Positions 39,252 through 50,057 of a stretch of 64,000 nucleotides of DNA are shown piece after piece. The stretch comes from Enterobacter dykesii. GTDB taxonomy: Bacteria > Pseudomonadota > Gammaproteobacteria > Enterobacterales > Enterobacteriaceae. Every line of letters starts with the position of its first letter. Within the stretch, counting starts at the first letter, position 1. The translations under genes were made by a program, and so were the position numbers. A model generated the notes under the pieces. The model did no database searches. It was not told the DNA's origin and saw nothing but the letters and a program-made list of their open reading frames with translations. The DNA lies in the NCBI RefSeq assembly GCF_008364625.2, contig NZ_CP126604.1:3162001-3226000 (forward strand). The letters run 5' to 3'.

Positions 39252-40430
39252 TCAAGCCCTGCGAAATGCCACCAGCGTCACCACGATCCCCACCACCGCA
39301 GAAACCGCACCGGCCAGGAAGACGGACGGATAACCAAACGAGGTAGCTAAAACCCCGGCCAGCGGCCCGGTTACCCCGTATGAGATATCCTGAAACGCCG
39401 CATAACCGCCCAGCGCCGTGCCGCGCACCTGCGGGGCCACGCGCTTCACGACTTCAACACCGAGCGCCGGGAAGATCAGTGAACAGCCACAGCCGGTCAG
39501 CGCCGCGCCAAGCAGCGCAACGGAGGCCACGGGTGCATTCCACAGCAGCAGCAGACCCACGGTCTCTATCATCAGCGACGCGACCGCGACCTTCACGCCG
39601 CCGAAGCGATCCGGCATCCAGCCGAAGAAGACGCGCATTAGCACAAACGCGCCGCCAAACGCGGTGAGCGTAAAACCGGCCATCGCCCAGCCGCGGCTCA
39701 TAAAATAGAGCGAGACGAAGGTACCAATCACCGCAAAACCCACGCCCTGCAGCGCCAGGCCAAGACCCGGCTGCCAGATCTGGCCGACCACGCTCCACAG
39801 GGAAGGACGCTCGCCCTTGTGCGCGGGCACCTTACGCACCGAGCCGTTAAACGCCCATGCCAGCAGGGGTAAAACCATGGTGGTGGCAGCCAGCGCCGCA
39901 AACCCAAACTGGCTATTGATCAGCAGCCCAAGCGGTGCGCCTGCGGCCAGCGCGCCATAGATGGCCATACCGTTCCAGGACATCACCTTGCCGGAGCGTG
40001 CGGGCCCCACCAGCCCCATTCCCCACGTCAGGGTGCCGGTCAGCAGCTGGCTTTCACCAAAGCCAAGGATTAAACGGCCCAGCACCAGCAGCGCAAACTT
40101 ATACGCGGCATCTACCGGCAGAAGAGCCGCCAGCAGCCATGCGCCGCCCGCGAGCCCACAGGCAAACATTCCCTGTAACGCCGAGCGTTTTGCACCGTGC
40201 TGATCCGCCAGTCGTCCGGCGTAACCGCGGGTTAATACCGTGGCTAAAAACTGAATGCCCACGGCAATGCCGACCATGGTGTTGCCATAGCCCAGCTCCT
40301 GATGAACGAACAGCGGGATCACCGGCAGCGGCAGGCCAACGGTCATATAGGTCAAAAATACCGCAAAAGCGATACGGAACAGCGAGACGTTCGCTGAAGG
40401 GGTTGTTTCTGTTTGAGTTACTGCAGTCAT
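39252..40430 (-). CDS. yfcJ: YfcJ, major facilitator superfamily transporter
   Basis: Twelve-span MFS carrier of the YfcJ/YhhS group; the substrate is not established, though relatives export arabinose-like sugars or herbicides. It has 392 residues, as in E. coli. The inter-span motif between helices 2 and 3 is [17 protein letters not shown] near residue 70. The second half repeats it as [13 protein letters not shown] near 260. Convergent with flk; a hairpin and a gap of about 200 bases separate it from fabB. Confidence 0.93.
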   Translation of the reverse strand: MTAVTQTETTPSANVSLFRIAFAVFLTYMTVGLPLPVIPLFVHQELGYGNTMVGIAVGIQFLATVLTRGYAGRLADQHGAKRSALQGMFACGLAGGAWLLAALLPVDAAYKFALLVLGRLILGFGESQLLTGTLTWGMGLVGPARSGKVMSWNGMAIYGALAAGAPLGLLINSQFGFAALAATTMVLPLLAWAFNGSVRKVPAHKGERPSLWSVVGQIWQPGLGLALQGVGFAVIGTFVSLYFMSRGWAMAGFTLTAFGGAFVLMRVFFGWMPDRFGGVKVAVASLMIETVGLLLLWNAPVASVALLGAALTGCGCSLIFPALGVEVVKRVAPQVRGTALGGYAAFQDISYGVTGPLAGVLATSFGYPSVFLAGAVSAVVGIVVTLVAFRRA

Positions 40431-40592
40431 GCTTTACTCCGAAATGAAGAGTAAGGCGGGGAAATGCCACGCCCCCTCTACCTGATAATCAGGATTAAGG
40501 TGCGTTGGTTGACGTTAAACGCTTACGCATTATCGTGAGGATAATGTTGAGTGGTGAAGTTTGCCTGTGAGATCAGCCGCTTGTCAATGCAT

Positions 40593-40619
40593 AAAAAAAG
40601 GGAGCCTTATGGCTCCCTT
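40593..40619 (-). terminator. fabB terminator
   Basis: Leftward, AAGGGAGCC and its complement form a 9-base-pair stem with a four-base loop, followed by seven T residues. It ends fabB. Confidence 0.88.
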
Positions 40620-40637
40620 CCGGAATCAAACTAAAAC

Positions 40638-41855
40638 TTATGCTTTCAGCTTACGCATAACCAGCGTGGCGTTGGTGCCACCGAAGCCGAAGCTGTTTGA
40701 CATGACGGTAGTCAGCGTCGCGTCCGTTGGGTTGGTCACGATGTTCAGGCCTGCAGCCTGCTCGTCCATCTCATCAATGTTGATGCTTGGCGCGATAAAG
40801 CCGTTTTCCAGCATCAGCAGAGAGTAGATCGCTTCCTGCACGCCAGCCGCACCCAGAGAGTGACCGGTCATGGCTTTGGTCGCGGAGATTGCCGGGCTGT
40901 TGTCGCCGAAGACTTCACGGATCGCACCCAGCTCTTTCACGTCGCCTACCGGAGTAGAGGTACCGTGGGAGTTCAGGTAGTCGATTGGGGTGTCAACGCC
41001 GTGCATCGCCATTTTCATGCAGCGCACCGCGCCTTCGCCGGATGGCGCAACCATGTCGGCGCCGTCAGACGTTGCGCCGTAGCCCACGATTTCAGCGTAG
41101 ATGTGCGCGCCACGTGCCAGGGCATGCTCCAGCTCTTCAACCACAACCATACCGCCGCCGCCAGCGATAACGAAACCGTCACGGTGCGCATCATAGGTAC
41201 GGGAGGCTTTATCCGGGGTTTCATTGTATTTGGTGGACAGTGCGCCCATCGCGTCGAATTCACAGGCCATTTCCCAGCCCAGCTCTTCGCCGCCGCCAGC
41301 AAATACGATGTCCTGTTTACCCAGTTGGATCTGCTCAACAGCATTACCGATGCAGTGTGCGGAGGTCGCACACGCGGAGCTGATGGAGTAGTTCACACCG
41401 TGGATTTTGAATGGGGTCGCCAGGCACGCGGAAACCGCAGAACCCATGGCTTTGGTTACCACGTACGGACCTACTGCTTTCAGACCACGCGGGCTTCGCA
41501 TTGCGTCAGCGCCGAATACCTGCGCTTTTGATGAGCCGCCGGAACCGGCGATCAGACCCACGCGCGGGTTGTTCTGATAAACCTCTTCGCTCAGGCCGGA
41601 ATCTTTGATCGCTTCCTGCATGGAGAGATAAGCATAAATAGAGGCATCGTTCATGAAACGAACCACTTTGCGGTCAATCAAACCGGTGGTGTCCAGTTTG
41701 ACGTTACCCCATACGTGGCTACGCATACCTGAATCTTTAAACTCTTCAGAGAAAGTGATCCCGGAGCGTCCTTCACGCAGAGATGCCAGGACTTCCTGCT
41801 GGTTATTACCGATGCTGGAAACAATGCCCAGGCCAGTAATCACTGCACGTTTCAT
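40638..41855 (-). CDS. fabB: FabB, beta-ketoacyl-ACP synthase I
   Basis: Condensing enzyme of fatty-acid elongation, essential for the unsaturated branch after FabA. It has 405 residues. The catalytic cysteine is in [11 protein letters not shown] near residue 163; the two active-site histidines are in [11 protein letters not shown] near 298 and [10 protein letters not shown] near 333, and the lysine is in SATKAMTG. The gene is alone, with its own terminator. Upstream sit FabR-like and FadR-like sites matching known control of fabB. Confidence 0.98.
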   Translation of the reverse strand: MKRAVITGLGIVSSIGNNQQEVLASLREGRSGITFSEEFKDSGMRSHVWGNVKLDTTGLIDRKVVRFMNDASIYAYLSMQEAIKDSGLSEEVYQNNPRVGLIAGSGGSSKAQVFGADAMRSPRGLKAVGPYVVTKAMGSAVSACLATPFKIHGVNYSISSACATSAHCIGNAVEQIQLGKQDIVFAGGGEELGWEMACEFDAMGALSTKYNETPDKASRTYDAHRDGFVIAGGGGMVVVEELEHALARGAHIYAEIVGYGATSDGADMVAPSGEGAVRCMKMAMHGVDTPIDYLNSHGTSTPVGDVKELGAIREVFGDNSPAISATKAMTGHSLGAAGVQEAIYSLLMLENGFIAPSINIDEMDEQAAGLNIVTNPTDATLTTVMSNSFGFGGTNATLVMRKLKA

Positions 41856-41903
41856 TCAATACCTCTGTAAGTCGCACTATAGTAAGTTTCGAGTCGCACA
41901 ATA

Positions 41904-41919
41904 GCGTACACTTGTACGC
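41904..41919. promoter_or_regulatory. FabR operator of fabB
   Basis: GCGTAC-ACTT-GTACGC is a perfect 16-base palindrome upstream of fabB, in the place and form of the FabR (YijC) site shared by fabA and fabB, where FabR represses in response to unsaturated acyl chains. Assignment by recalled motif. Confidence 0.75.
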
Positions 41920-41921
41920 CG

Positions 41922-41938
41922 AACAAGTCCGATCAGAC
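41922..41938. promoter_or_regulatory. FadR site of fabB
   Basis: AACAAGTCCGATCAGAC matches 15 of 17 bases of the FadR site known upstream of E. coli fabA. It lies two bases from the FabR palindrome on the upstream side, where FadR acts as activator of the unsaturated-fatty-acid genes. Confidence 0.7.
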
Positions 41939-42013
41939 ATTTTCTGCGGAAATTTGCACCGATGGACTCACATCGTTAAGATCGTGCCACTGCCTGTCAG
42001 ACGAGTAACTTAC

Positions 42014-44011
42014 GTGAAACAAAACGCTATACAACCCGCCAACCTCGAATTCAACGCTGAGGGTACACCTGTTTCCCGAGATTTTGATGACGTCTATTTT
42101 TCTAATGATAACGGACTCGAAGAAACTCGCTATGTTTTCCTCGACGGAAACCAGCTCAGCACCCGCTTCCCGGAGCATCCGCGGAGCCTGTTTGTGGTCG
42201 CGGAAAGTGGATTCGGCACCGGGCTGAATTTTTTAACCCTCTGGCAGGCGTTTAACCAGTTTCACGCTGCCCACCCTGAGGCTACGCTACAAAGATTACA
42301 TTTCATCAGTTTCGAAAAATTCCCGCTGACCGCGCACGATCTGCGGCTCGCCCATCAGCGCTGGCCAGAGCTTGCTGCCTGGGCGGAGCAGCTTCAGGCG
42401 CAGTGGCCGCCCCACATCGGCGGCTGCCATCGTCTGATTCTGGACGATGGACGCGTGACGCTGGATTTATGGCTTGGCGACATCAATGACCTGACCGATA
42501 CCCTCGACGATTCGATGAATCAGACGGTGGACGCGTGGTTCCTTGACGGCTTTGCCCCCGCCAAAAACCCGGACATGTGGAGCCAGCATCTGTTTAGCGC
42601 GATGGCGCGGCTGGCGCGTCCTGGCGCGACGCTTGCCACCTTCACCTCGGCAGGCTTTGTCCGCCGCGGGCTGCAGGAGGCGGGCTTTACCATGCAGAAG
42701 ACCAAAGGTTTTGGCCGCAAGCGCGACATGCTGGTCGGCAGAATGGAGCAGACGCTGGACATCCCCGCACAGGCGCCCTGGTTTGCGCGCCGCGCCAGCG
42801 CATCCCGTGAGGTGGCGATAGTCGGCGGGGGGATCGCCAGCGCTCTGCTGTCCCTCGCGCTTCTCCACCGCGGCTGGCAGGTCACGCTCTACTGCGCTGA
42901 CGACGCACCCGCCTGTGGAGCGTCCGGTAACCGTCAGGGGGCGCTCTACCCGCTTTTAAGCGCGCACGATCCGGCCCTGTTCCAGTTTTTCCCCGCGGCG
43001 TTTACCTTCGCTCGTCGCCTGTACGACGCCCTGCCGGTGGCGTTCGATCATGACTGGTGCGGCGTCACGCAGCTCGGCTGGGATGAAAAGAGCCAGCAAA
43101 AAATCACGCAGATGCTGTCGCTGGGTCTGCCTGACGAGATTGCCCGCGCGGTAAGTGCGCAAGAGGTGGCAGACACCGCTGGCGTGGAAACCGGATGTGG
43201 GGGCATTCAGTATCCGCTCGGCGGCTGGCTGTGCCCGGCTGAACTGACAGCGGCGGTCATTGCGCTGGCGCAGTCGCGCGGGCTGACGACGCATTATGCT
43301 CACAAGGTTGAATCGTTGAGCCGGACAGAACGCTGGAATCTGCGTTTTGCCGATGGCAAAGAGGCGAGCCATGCCAGCATTGTGCTGGCAAACGGGCATA
43401 ACATCAGCCAGTTTATCCAGACAGAGACGTTGCCGGTTTATTCGGTCGGAGGCCAGGTAAGCCATATTCCTTCCGCGCCCGAACTGAGCAAACTGCGTCA
43501 GGTGCTGTGCTATGACGGCTATCTGACGCCGCAAAATCCGTCTAACGGCCATCACTGCATCGGGGCCAGCTATCATCGTGGCGAAACGGATATGCGCTAC
43601 AGCGACGCGGATCAGGCCCAGAACCGCCAGCGCCTGATTGACTGTTTCCCGGATGCGGCGTGGGCGAAAGAGGTTGACGTCAGCGAGGGTGACGCGCGCT
43701 GCGGCGTGCGCTGCGCCACCCGCGATCATCTGCCGATGGCGGGAAATGTGCCGGACTACGACGCGACGCTTGAGGCCTATCAGGATCTGGCTGATAACCG
43801 GGATAACGCGGTAAGCGCGCCGGTTTATCCCGAGCTGTATATGCTGGGTGGATTAGGGTCTCGTGGGCTCTGTTCTGCGCCGCTGCTGGCAGAAGCGTTA
43901 GCCGCGCAAATGAGCGGCGAGCCGATCCCGCTGGACAGGGTTACGCTTGCAGGGCTGAATCCGAATCGCTTGTGGGTACGGAAACTGCTGAAGGGGAAGA
44001 AGGTTAAGTAG
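42014..44011 (+). CDS. mnmC: MnmC, bifunctional tRNA 5-methylaminomethyl-2-thiouridine enzyme
   Basis: Finishes the mnm5s2U modification at tRNA wobble U34. The 665 residues start at GTG 42014, matching the E. coli start region ([21 protein letters not shown]); the open frame extends 34 codons further upstream through the fabB control sites. The N-terminal methyltransferase domain (MnmC2, about 1-245) has [11 protein letters not shown] and [14 protein letters not shown]. The C-terminal FAD oxidase domain (MnmC1, about 260-665) has the dinucleotide loop [15 protein letters not shown] and the closing [15 protein letters not shown]. Divergent from fabB. Confidence 0.97.
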   Translation: MKQNAIQPANLEFNAEGTPVSRDFDDVYFSNDNGLEETRYVFLDGNQLSTRFPEHPRSLFVVAESGFGTGLNFLTLWQAFNQFHAAHPEATLQRLHFISFEKFPLTAHDLRLAHQRWPELAAWAEQLQAQWPPHIGGCHRLILDDGRVTLDLWLGDINDLTDTLDDSMNQTVDAWFLDGFAPAKNPDMWSQHLFSAMARLARPGATLATFTSAGFVRRGLQEAGFTMQKTKGFGRKRDMLVGRMEQTLDIPAQAPWFARRASASREVAIVGGGIASALLSLALLHRGWQVTLYCADDAPACGASGNRQGALYPLLSAHDPALFQFFPAAFTFARRLYDALPVAFDHDWCGVTQLGWDEKSQQKITQMLSLGLPDEIARAVSAQEVADTAGVETGCGGIQYPLGGWLCPAELTAAVIALAQSRGLTTHYAHKVESLSRTERWNLRFADGKEASHASIVLANGHNISQFIQTETLPVYSVGGQVSHIPSAPELSKLRQVLCYDGYLTPQNPSNGHHCIGASYHRGETDMRYSDADQAQNRQRLIDCFPDAAWAKEVDVSEGDARCGVRCATRDHLPMAGNVPDYDATLEAYQDLADNRDNAVSAPVYPELYMLGGLGSRGLCSAPLLAEALAAQMSGEPIPLDRVTLAGLNPNRLWVRKLLKGKKVK

Positions 44012-44022
44012 GTGCGGCCTGG

Positions 44023-44056
44023 TGCCCTCACCCGTCCCTCTCCCACAGGGAGAGGG
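44023..44056. repeat. Dispersed palindrome, CCCTCTCCC family
   Basis: CCCTCTCCC-ACA-GGGAGAGGG at 44036-44056 is preceded by GCCCTCACCC. The 21-base core is identical to the copy at 24036. It separates the convergent mnmC and yfcL stops and is the only hairpin there. Confidence 0.75.
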
Positions 44057-44067
44057 TGGTGAAACAC

Positions 44068-44346
44068 TTACTTCGCTTTCGCCTGCTGGAACAATTTGTC
44101 CCACATGCCCAGCACCAGTGACTGGTCGCGCGGAGAGAGCTCCCCGGCCAGAATGGCTTTCTCCAGGCTGCGAGTGACTTCAGCGTGAACGGCATCAGCA
44201 GAGTGATCGTCCCCCGCTTCCAGCTCGGCTACCGCGAGCGTCAGGTGACCACGCAGATAACCGCTGGCGAACAGCTCATCATCGCTGGCATGTTCCACCA
44301 TGTCATCAATTAACGCCAGAATGCGTGATTCAAATTCTGCGATCAT
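44068..44346 (-). CDS. yfcL: YfcL family protein
   Basis: Small conserved protein of unknown function (YfcL family), 92 residues as in E. coli, helix-rich and acidic, with the conserved stretches [20 protein letters not shown] and [14 protein letters not shown]. It has no membrane span or known motif. It lies 13 bases downstream of epmC at the end of the leftward aroC-mepA-yfcA-epmC-yfcL group. Confidence 0.92.
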   Translation of the reverse strand: MIAEFESRILALIDDMVEHASDDELFASGYLRGHLTLAVAELEAGDDHSADAVHAEVTRSLEKAILAGELSPRDQSLVLGMWDKLFQQAKAK

Positions 44347-44359
44347 CTTCTTTCCTCTG

Positions 44360-44905
44360 TTAAAGATCTTCCGGCCAAGGGAAGCATTCCGCCGTGATAA
44401 CCGGCGTGTGGTAATAATTCTGTAAGGCCTCGATCAGACGTGCCGGACGTTCCGGGATGCCTTTCTCAAGATATTCCATCACCTGCGCGTGAACGCGGCG
44501 CTGGAAGACGATACGGTCTGGCTCGAAGTCGCCTTCGAGGTTGTCACAGCTGACGTTGAACGGGAAACCCGCCGCGACGCAGAATAGCCATTCCAGCGCC
44601 TGCGGCTTCACTTCCACATCTTCAAACTGGCCCTGAGTGGCGGCATCACGTCCGTCCGGGCAGTACCAGTAACCGAAGTCCACCAGCTCGCGCCGCGCTT
44701 TACCCGCAATGCACCAGTGCGAAATCTCGTGCAAGCCGCTGGCATAAAAGCCGTGGGCAAAGACGATGCGGTTATACGGAACCTCCGCATCAGCAGGAAG
44801 ATAGATCGGTTCGTCGTCGCCTTTAATCAGACGGGTATTAAAATCGTCAGCAAAACAGCCGTCGAAAATCTCAATCAGCTGTTCGTATTTATGCGTACTG
44901 TTCAT
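44360..44905 (-). CDS. epmC: EpmC, elongation factor P hydroxylase
   Basis: Hydroxylates the beta-lysyl-lysine of elongation factor P, the last step of its modification after EpmB and EpmA. It has 181 residues against 182 in E. coli. Candidate metal ligands are in the HEISHWC segment near residue 60 and [15 protein letters not shown] before it. The start shares one base with the yfcA stop (TAATG). No iron-binding site is formally recognised beyond the conserved histidines and glutamate. Confidence 0.94.
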   Translation of the reverse strand: MNSTHKYEQLIEIFDGCFADDFNTRLIKGDDEPIYLPADAEVPYNRIVFAHGFYASGLHEISHWCIAGKARRELVDFGYWYCPDGRDAATQGQFEDVEVKPQALEWLFCVAAGFPFNVSCDNLEGDFEPDRIVFQRRVHAQVMEYLEKGIPERPARLIEALQNYYHTPVITAECFPWPEDL

Positions 44906-45714
44906 TAGTGCATCCCCAACCAGGTGAGGATCTCCTGTCCATGGCTGTCATAAAGAAGTTTGGCGCTCATTACGGCCGAGACGATGACGATCATCGGGCG
45001 AATAAGTTTTTGTCCTTTGCTTAATACCAGACGCGAGCCCGCGCGCGCGCCCAGGAACTGCCCTGCCATCATCACAAACCCGGTTGCCCAGATAACCTTG
45101 CCGCCAATGATAAACAGCAGCAGGCCTCCGACGTTTGAGGTCGCGTTGAGCACTTTGGCATGAGCGGTGGATTTGGCGAGGTTAAACCCAGCCAGCGTCA
45201 CGAACGCCAGCGCGTAAAATGAACCGGCCCCCGGCCCGAAGAAACCGTCGTAAAAACCCACGCAGCCCCCGGCAATCAGGGCAAACGGCAGGCCGTGCAG
45301 ACGACGCTGGCGGTCTTCTTCACCGAGCTTTGGCATCAGCAGGAAGTAAAGCCCGATGCAGATGACCAGAATCGGCAGGATCTGGCGCAAAATATCGGAC
45401 TGCACGTGCTGAACCAGCAGCGCACCCGACGTGGAGCCGATAAAGGTCATCAGGATATTGAGCTTCTGATCGGCCAGGCTCACCACCTTACGGCGGATAA
45501 AATAGAGCGACGCCGAGAGCGAGCCGCCGCAGGCCTGAAGCTTATTGGTGGCAAGCGCCTGCGCCGGGCTCATGCCCGCCGCCAGCAGAGCGGGCACGGT
45601 TAACAACCCGCCGCCGCCCGCGAGCGCGTCGATAAAACCGGCCAGCATGGCCACAAAGAACAGCACCACCAGCAGCAGCGGTGACACCATAAACAGATCG
45701 ACGAAATTATCCAT
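44905..45714 (-). CDS. yfcA: YfcA, TSUP-family membrane protein
   Basis: Inner-membrane protein of the TSUP/TauE/SafE family of putative sulfite or organosulfonate transporters; the substrate is unknown. It has 269 residues, as in E. coli, with about eight spans. The two family repeats begin at DALAGGGGLLTVPALL (about 28-43) and YDGFFGPGAGSFY (about 154-166). Its start shares one base with the mepA stop (TAATG), and its stop touches the epmC start, so the three are coupled. Confidence 0.95.
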   Translation of the reverse strand: MDNFVDLFMVSPLLLVVLFFVAMLAGFIDALAGGGGLLTVPALLAAGMSPAQALATNKLQACGGSLSASLYFIRRKVVSLADQKLNILMTFIGSTSGALLVQHVQSDILRQILPILVICIGLYFLLMPKLGEEDRQRRLHGLPFALIAGGCVGFYDGFFGPGAGSFYALAFVTLAGFNLAKSTAHAKVLNATSNVGGLLLFIIGGKVIWATGFVMMAGQFLGARAGSRLVLSKGQKLIRPMIVIVSAVMSAKLLYDSHGQEILTWLGMH

Positions 45715-46538
45715 TAAAGTACATGCTCATCCAGTAGCGCCTGGCAGGAAGGCGGCAACGGAGGCGGTGTCTTCTTCTCAGGCTTAGAGGTTCCAGGTTT
45801 TGCCGGTTCAAACCAGCTTTGCAGTTCCGCACCGCAGCCATCGCCTGGCGGCGGAAGTGGCTGATCTTCACATTCCAGGCTATTCGCCGGGCAGCGCAGA
45901 CGAACGTGCATGTGCGCACGATGCTGGAACCACGGGCGCACTTTGCGCAGCCAGTCGCGATCGGTTCCTGCATCCAGGCAGAGCTGCTGCTTGATGGCCG
46001 GGTTGACGAAAATCCGCGTGACGTCGTTATCTTCTGCCGCCAGCTTGATCATGCTGGATACGTCCCGCGTCCACAGGGACGGCACAACGCGCTTGCCGTC
46101 GCTCGCCACCAGATCCAGCGCCTGCGGTTTCAGCAGTTGGGCGGAGGTCCAGCGCGTTTTCGGCAGCTGCAGGAAGATATCGACATCCAGTCCGGTCTGG
46201 TGACTGGCGTGTCCACCGTTAAAACGCCCGCCGGCAGGCATCCCCATATCGCCAATCAGCATCGTGCCCAGCCCCAGGTTATGCACCTGGTTTCCCAGGC
46301 GCTGGATGAACAGCACCAGGTCAGGGTGGCCAAAGTAACGACGCTGGTCGGTACGCATCACCTGATAGGTATCAGACTGGAGTGGAAGCTCCTGGGCACC
46401 GACGATACAGCCGTTGGAAAAGGCGCCAATGGACTGCGCGCTCCCCGCCACCGGGTGGGTGATTTTTTGCCACGGTGTGGCGGCCAGACTGGCTCCACTG
46501 GCAAGCAGCGCCAGCAGAGCAATTGCGGTTTTTTTCAT
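45714..46538 (-). CDS. mepA: MepA, penicillin-insensitive murein endopeptidase
   Basis: Periplasmic LAS-family metallopeptidase that cuts D-alanyl-meso-diaminopimelyl crosslinks in murein. It has 274 residues from the ATG at 46536-46538; the open frame extends 41 codons upstream into aroC without support. A signal peptide ends near LAA-TPWQK (about 19-21). Zinc ligands fall in [16 protein letters not shown] (H and D near 113 and 120) and the late HRAHMHVRL (near 209-211). Six cysteines fit the three disulfides of the E. coli enzyme. Two bases follow the aroC stop. Confidence 0.96.
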   Translation of the reverse strand: MKKTAIALLALLASGASLAATPWQKITHPVAGSAQSIGAFSNGCIVGAQELPLQSDTYQVMRTDQRRYFGHPDLVLFIQRLGNQVHNLGLGTMLIGDMGMPAGGRFNGGHASHQTGLDVDIFLQLPKTRWTSAQLLKPQALDLVASDGKRVVPSLWTRDVSSMIKLAAEDNDVTRIFVNPAIKQQLCLDAGTDRDWLRKVRPWFQHRAHMHVRLRCPANSLECEDQPLPPPGDGCGAELQSWFEPAKPGTSKPEKKTPPPLPPSCQALLDEHVL

Positions 46539-46540
46539 GT

Positions 46541-47626
46541 TTACCAGCGTGGAATGGTGGTCGTCACATCCGCATTCTGCGCGCGCTGGCGCAGGAAGTG
46601 ATCCATCAGCACGATCGCCAGCATCGCTTCTGCGATCGGCACCGCGCGGATCCCCACGCACGGATCGTGACGTCCTTTGGTGATCATCTCAACTTCTTCG
46701 CCATCGCGGTTAATCGTGTGGCCCGGCACGGTAATGCTGGAAGTTGGCTTCAGCGCGATGTTGGCAACAATCTGCTGCCCGCTGCTGATACCGCCCAGGA
46801 TACCGCCCGCATGGTTGCTCTGGAAGCCCGCTTTCGTGATTTCATCGCGGTTCTGACTGCCGCGAAGCTGAACCACGTCAAAGCCGTCGCCAATCTCTAC
46901 GCCCTTCACCGCGTTGATGCTCATCAGCGCGTGGGCAATGTCGGCGTCGAGACGGTCGAATACCGGCTCGCCCCAGCCAGCCGGGACGCCGTCGGCCACC
47001 ACGGTCACTTTCGCGCCAATGGAGTCGCCCTCTTTTTTCAGGCCGCGCATCAGTTCGTCCAGCGCCTCAAGCTTGTCGGCATCGGCGCAGAAGAACGGGT
47101 TTTGTTCAACCTGATCCCAGTCCTTGATCGCCAGCGGAATGTCGCCCATCTGGGTCAGACAGCCGCGGATAACGATGCCAAATTTCTGCTGCAGGTATTT
47201 TTTGGCAATCGCCCCTGCCGCCACGCGCATCGCGGTTTCACGCGCGGAAGAGCGCCCGCCGCCGCGATAGTCGCGGAAGCCGTACTTTTGCTCGTAGGTG
47301 TAGTCGGCGTGGCCCGGACGGAAGACGTCTTTGATGGCGCCGTAGTCCTGGGAGCGCTGATCGGTGTTTTCGATCAGCAGACCAATGCTGGTGCCGGTGG
47401 TGCGGCCTTCAAAGACGCCGGAGAGAATTTTTACCTGGTCCGGCTCGCGACGCTGCGTGGTGTAGCGAGAGGTGCCCGGGCGACGACGGTCGAGGTCGTG
47501 CTGTAAATCGGCTTCTGTCAGTTCGATGCCTGGCGGTACGCCATCAACGATACAGCCCAGCGCCAGCCCGTGTGATTCCCCAAAGGTGGTCACGCGGAAT
47601 ACCTGTCCAATACTGTTTCCTGCCAT
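46541..47626 (-). CDS. aroC: AroC, chorismate synthase
   Basis: Makes chorismate from EPSP with reduced FMN, the last common step to aromatic amino acids, folate and quinones. It has 361 residues from the ATG at 47624-47626 with GGAG five bases upstream; a GTG one codon earlier is too close to it. FMN/EPSP signature regions are present: [14 protein letters not shown] near 17, [17 protein letters not shown] near 54, and [16 protein letters not shown] near 125-140. Two active-site histidines (H18, H107 region) are kept. Confidence 0.97.
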   Translation of the reverse strand: MAGNSIGQVFRVTTFGESHGLALGCIVDGVPPGIELTEADLQHDLDRRRPGTSRYTTQRREPDQVKILSGVFEGRTTGTSIGLLIENTDQRSQDYGAIKDVFRPGHADYTYEQKYGFRDYRGGGRSSARETAMRVAAGAIAKKYLQQKFGIVIRGCLTQMGDIPLAIKDWDQVEQNPFFCADADKLEALDELMRGLKKEGDSIGAKVTVVADGVPAGWGEPVFDRLDADIAHALMSINAVKGVEIGDGFDVVQLRGSQNRDEITKAGFQSNHAGGILGGISSGQQIVANIALKPTSSITVPGHTINRDGEEVEMITKGRHDPCVGIRAVPIAEAMLAIVLMDHFLRQRAQNADVTTTIPRW

Positions 47627-47686
47627 CACGGCTCCGATGTTGTTGTTTGTGTTTGAGCGTTGTGAAACGGGCCGAAGCCCGCTGGA

Positions 47687-48619
47687 TTAATCTTTATAGA
47701 TGCTGAAGTGTTCGCGCGCGTCGAGCAGCTGCGCTTTGGTCAGCATAAAGACGCCGTCACCGCCGTTGTCGAACTCAAGCCAGGTGAACGGCACATCCGG
47801 GTACTGCTCTATCAGATGTACCATGCTGTTGCCCACTTCACAAATCAGAACGCCGTCGTCGGTCAGGTAATCCGGCGCGCAGGCCAGAATGCGGCGGGTC
47901 AGCTTCAGGCCGTCAGAGCCTGACGCCAGACCGAGCTCCGGCTCGTGACGGTATTCGTTCGGCAGATCGGACATGTCTTCCGCATCGACGTACGGCGGAT
48001 TGGTGACGATCAGATCGTACTGCAGCGTCGGCAGATCGCGGAACAGGTCAGAGCGAATTGGCGTAACGTGATGGATCAGGCCGTGCTCTTCAATGTTGTG
48101 CTCGGTCACGGCCAGCGCGTCGGTGGAGATATCGACGGCGTCCACTTCCGCTTCCGGGAAGGCGTACGCGCAGGCGATGGCGATACAGCCGCTGCCGGTA
48201 CACATATCCAGAATGTGCTGCGGCTGATGGCCGATCAGGCCTTCAAAGTGGTTGTTAATCAACTCACCAATCGGCGAGCGCGGCACCAGCACGCGTTCAT
48301 CGACATAGAACTCGTGGCCGCAGAACCAGGCTTTGTTGGTCAGATAGGCGACCGGAATGCGCTCGTTCACGCGGCGGATCACGCGCTCAACGATGCGGTG
48401 TTTTTCGCTGGAGGTCAGGCGCGCGGTGCGCATGTCTTCCGGAATATCCAGCGGCAGGTAGAGAGACGGCAGCACCAGTTGCACGGCCTCATCCCACGGG
48501 TTGTCGGTACCGTGACCGTACCAGATATTGGCGGCGCTGAAGCGGCTAACCGACCAGCGCAACATGTCCTGTATGGTATGCAGCTCGTTTACTGCTTCAT
48601 CGACAAATATTTTATCCAC
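47687..48619 (-). CDS. prmB: PrmB, ribosomal protein uL3 glutamine methyltransferase
   Basis: Methylates glutamine in the GGQ-like context of ribosomal protein L3. It has 310 residues, as in E. coli. The S-adenosylmethionine site is [18 protein letters not shown] near residue 136, followed by AVDISTDAL; the catalytic glutamine-binding motif NPPYVDAED lies near 205. The N-terminal helical domain (about 1-110) positions the target. It lies 60 bases upstream of aroC and is divergent from smrB. Confidence 0.96.
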   Translation of the reverse strand: MDKIFVDEAVNELHTIQDMLRWSVSRFSAANIWYGHGTDNPWDEAVQLVLPSLYLPLDIPEDMRTARLTSSEKHRIVERVIRRVNERIPVAYLTNKAWFCGHEFYVDERVLVPRSPIGELINNHFEGLIGHQPQHILDMCTGSGCIAIACAYAFPEAEVDAVDISTDALAVTEHNIEEHGLIHHVTPIRSDLFRDLPTLQYDLIVTNPPYVDAEDMSDLPNEYRHEPELGLASGSDGLKLTRRILACAPDYLTDDGVLICEVGNSMVHLIEQYPDVPFTWLEFDNGGDGVFMLTKAQLLDAREHFSIYKD

Positions 48620-48764
48620 TCTTTCCTCCAGGGCATGCTCGCATAATTTTCGGCGGCTAGTTTGCCATGAAGACGGCGATAAATCAGCAATGACGCGTCG
48701 CGCTTGAGGTTAAAAAATGCGTTTAGTCGGGTACACTATCGGAAATACGAGATGAGAATGACGA

Positions 48765-49316
48765 ATGAAAAAGAAAACATCGCTCAGTGAGGAGGATCAG
48801 GCGCTCTTCCGCCAGCTGATGACCGGGACGCGGAAAATCGCGCAGGACACCATCGTCCATCGCCCGCAGCGTAAAAAAATTAGCGAAGTACCGGTCAAAC
48901 GTCTGCTGCAGGAGCAGGCGGATAACAGCCACTATTTTTCAGATGAATTTCAGCCGTTGCTTAATACGCAAGGGGCTGTTAAGTACGTACGCGAAGACGT
49001 CAGCCATTTTGAGCTGAAAAAATTACGCCGCGGGGATTATTCGCCGGAGCTGTTTCTCGATCTGCACGGTTTAACGCAGATGCAGGCGAAACAGGAGCTG
49101 GGGGCGTTGATCGCTGCCTGTCGCCGTGAACATGTTTTTTGCGCCTGCGTGATGCATGGCCACGGTAAACATATCCTCAAGCAACAGACGCCGCTGTGGC
49201 TGGCTCAGCACCCGCACGTAATGGCTTTTCATCAGGCACCGAAAGAGTACGGCGGAGATGCCGCGTTGCTGGTGTTGATTGAAGTGGAAGAGTGGCAGCC
49301 GCCAGAGTTGCCCTGA
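48765..49316 (+). CDS. smrB: SmrB, SMR-domain ribosome-collision endonuclease
   Basis: Cuts mRNA between collided ribosomes to start rescue, in E. coli. It has 183 residues, as in E. coli. The N-terminal extension is basic and helical; the SMR domain (about 95-175) contains the [14 protein letters not shown] motif with the DxH residues and the [12 protein letters not shown] motif with its glycine-rich turn. Both catalytic motifs are intact. It stands alone, divergent from prmB and convergent with sixA. Confidence 0.96.
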   Translation: MKKKTSLSEEDQALFRQLMTGTRKIAQDTIVHRPQRKKISEVPVKRLLQEQADNSHYFSDEFQPLLNTQGAVKYVREDVSHFELKKLRRGDYSPELFLDLHGLTQMQAKQELGALIAACRREHVFCACVMHGHGKHILKQQTPLWLAQHPHVMAFHQAPKEYGGDAALLVLIEVEEWQPPELP

Positions 49317-49362
49317 CAGAATGGCGGGAAGCACATTGCGCCCCGCCATATCGCACGTCACG

Positions 49363-49848
49363 TCAGATGGCTTTTGCCATCTTCAGGTTGCACGGACTCA
49401 TTTGCCAGTTGAAGACACCTTTGCCCGTTTCGTCGAGAGAAACGTTGGCAATGGCGGATGTCGTGAACATCGGCGGGGTCTCGCCCGGGCACAGCTCAGA
49501 TACCAGATAGCCAACCAGTGGCAGGTGGGAAATGACCAGCGCGGAAGCGACACCTTCATTGCACAGCGCCTGAAGATAAGCGCTGACAAGACCTACATCG
49601 CCACACGGGGTGAGTTCAGGGAGAACATCCACGCTGGTCGGCAGGTTCATACACTCCCCTACCACATCCAGCGTCTGTTCTGCACGCAGGAACGGACTCA
49701 CCAGAACGCGTTCGATGTCCACTTTTTGACCGTTAAGCCAGGTCGCCATCAGACGAGATTCGTCGCAGCCACAGACGGTCAAAGGACGTACTGAGTCACT
49801 GGCGGCATCGAGTGCCGCGTCGCCGTGACGCATGATAAAAACTTGCAT
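49363..49848 (-). CDS. sixA: SixA, histidine phosphatase
   Basis: RHG-family phosphohistidine phosphatase first linked to ArcB and shown to dephosphorylate the nitrogen PTS protein NPr. It has 161 residues, as in E. coli. The catalytic motif MRHGDAA places the phospho-accepting His at residue 8; the second histidine is in LVISHLPLVG near 109. It converges on smrB and is followed upstream by a 209-base gap without a recognised element. Confidence 0.95.
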   Translation of the reverse strand: MQVFIMRHGDAALDAASDSVRPLTVCGCDESRLMATWLNGQKVDIERVLVSPFLRAEQTLDVVGECMNLPTSVDVLPELTPCGDVGLVSAYLQALCNEGVASALVISHLPLVGYLVSELCPGETPPMFTTSAIANVSLDETGKGVFNWQMSPCNLKMAKAI

Positions 49849-50057
49849 ATTGCACCGCTTTTGTTAACCAGAATCACCGGCGTTAACTACCCGCGATAAA
49901 TGCTATGAGGTAGAAAACCCGATGGCCGGGCATTGTGCCTGATCCATTCGGTGAATTAAACGCTGTTTTTTACCTCAATGGCGTAAGTATAGTCAATCTC
50001 TGTTTACAAAATCGCCAGAACAGGTCCATTCACCTCAGGATTTACCCTTCTTTGACC

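Noticed and set aside
45819..47506. Plus-strand open frames of 260 and 343 codons opposite mepA and aroC
   Set aside because: Antisense to two well-identified genes; no motifs.
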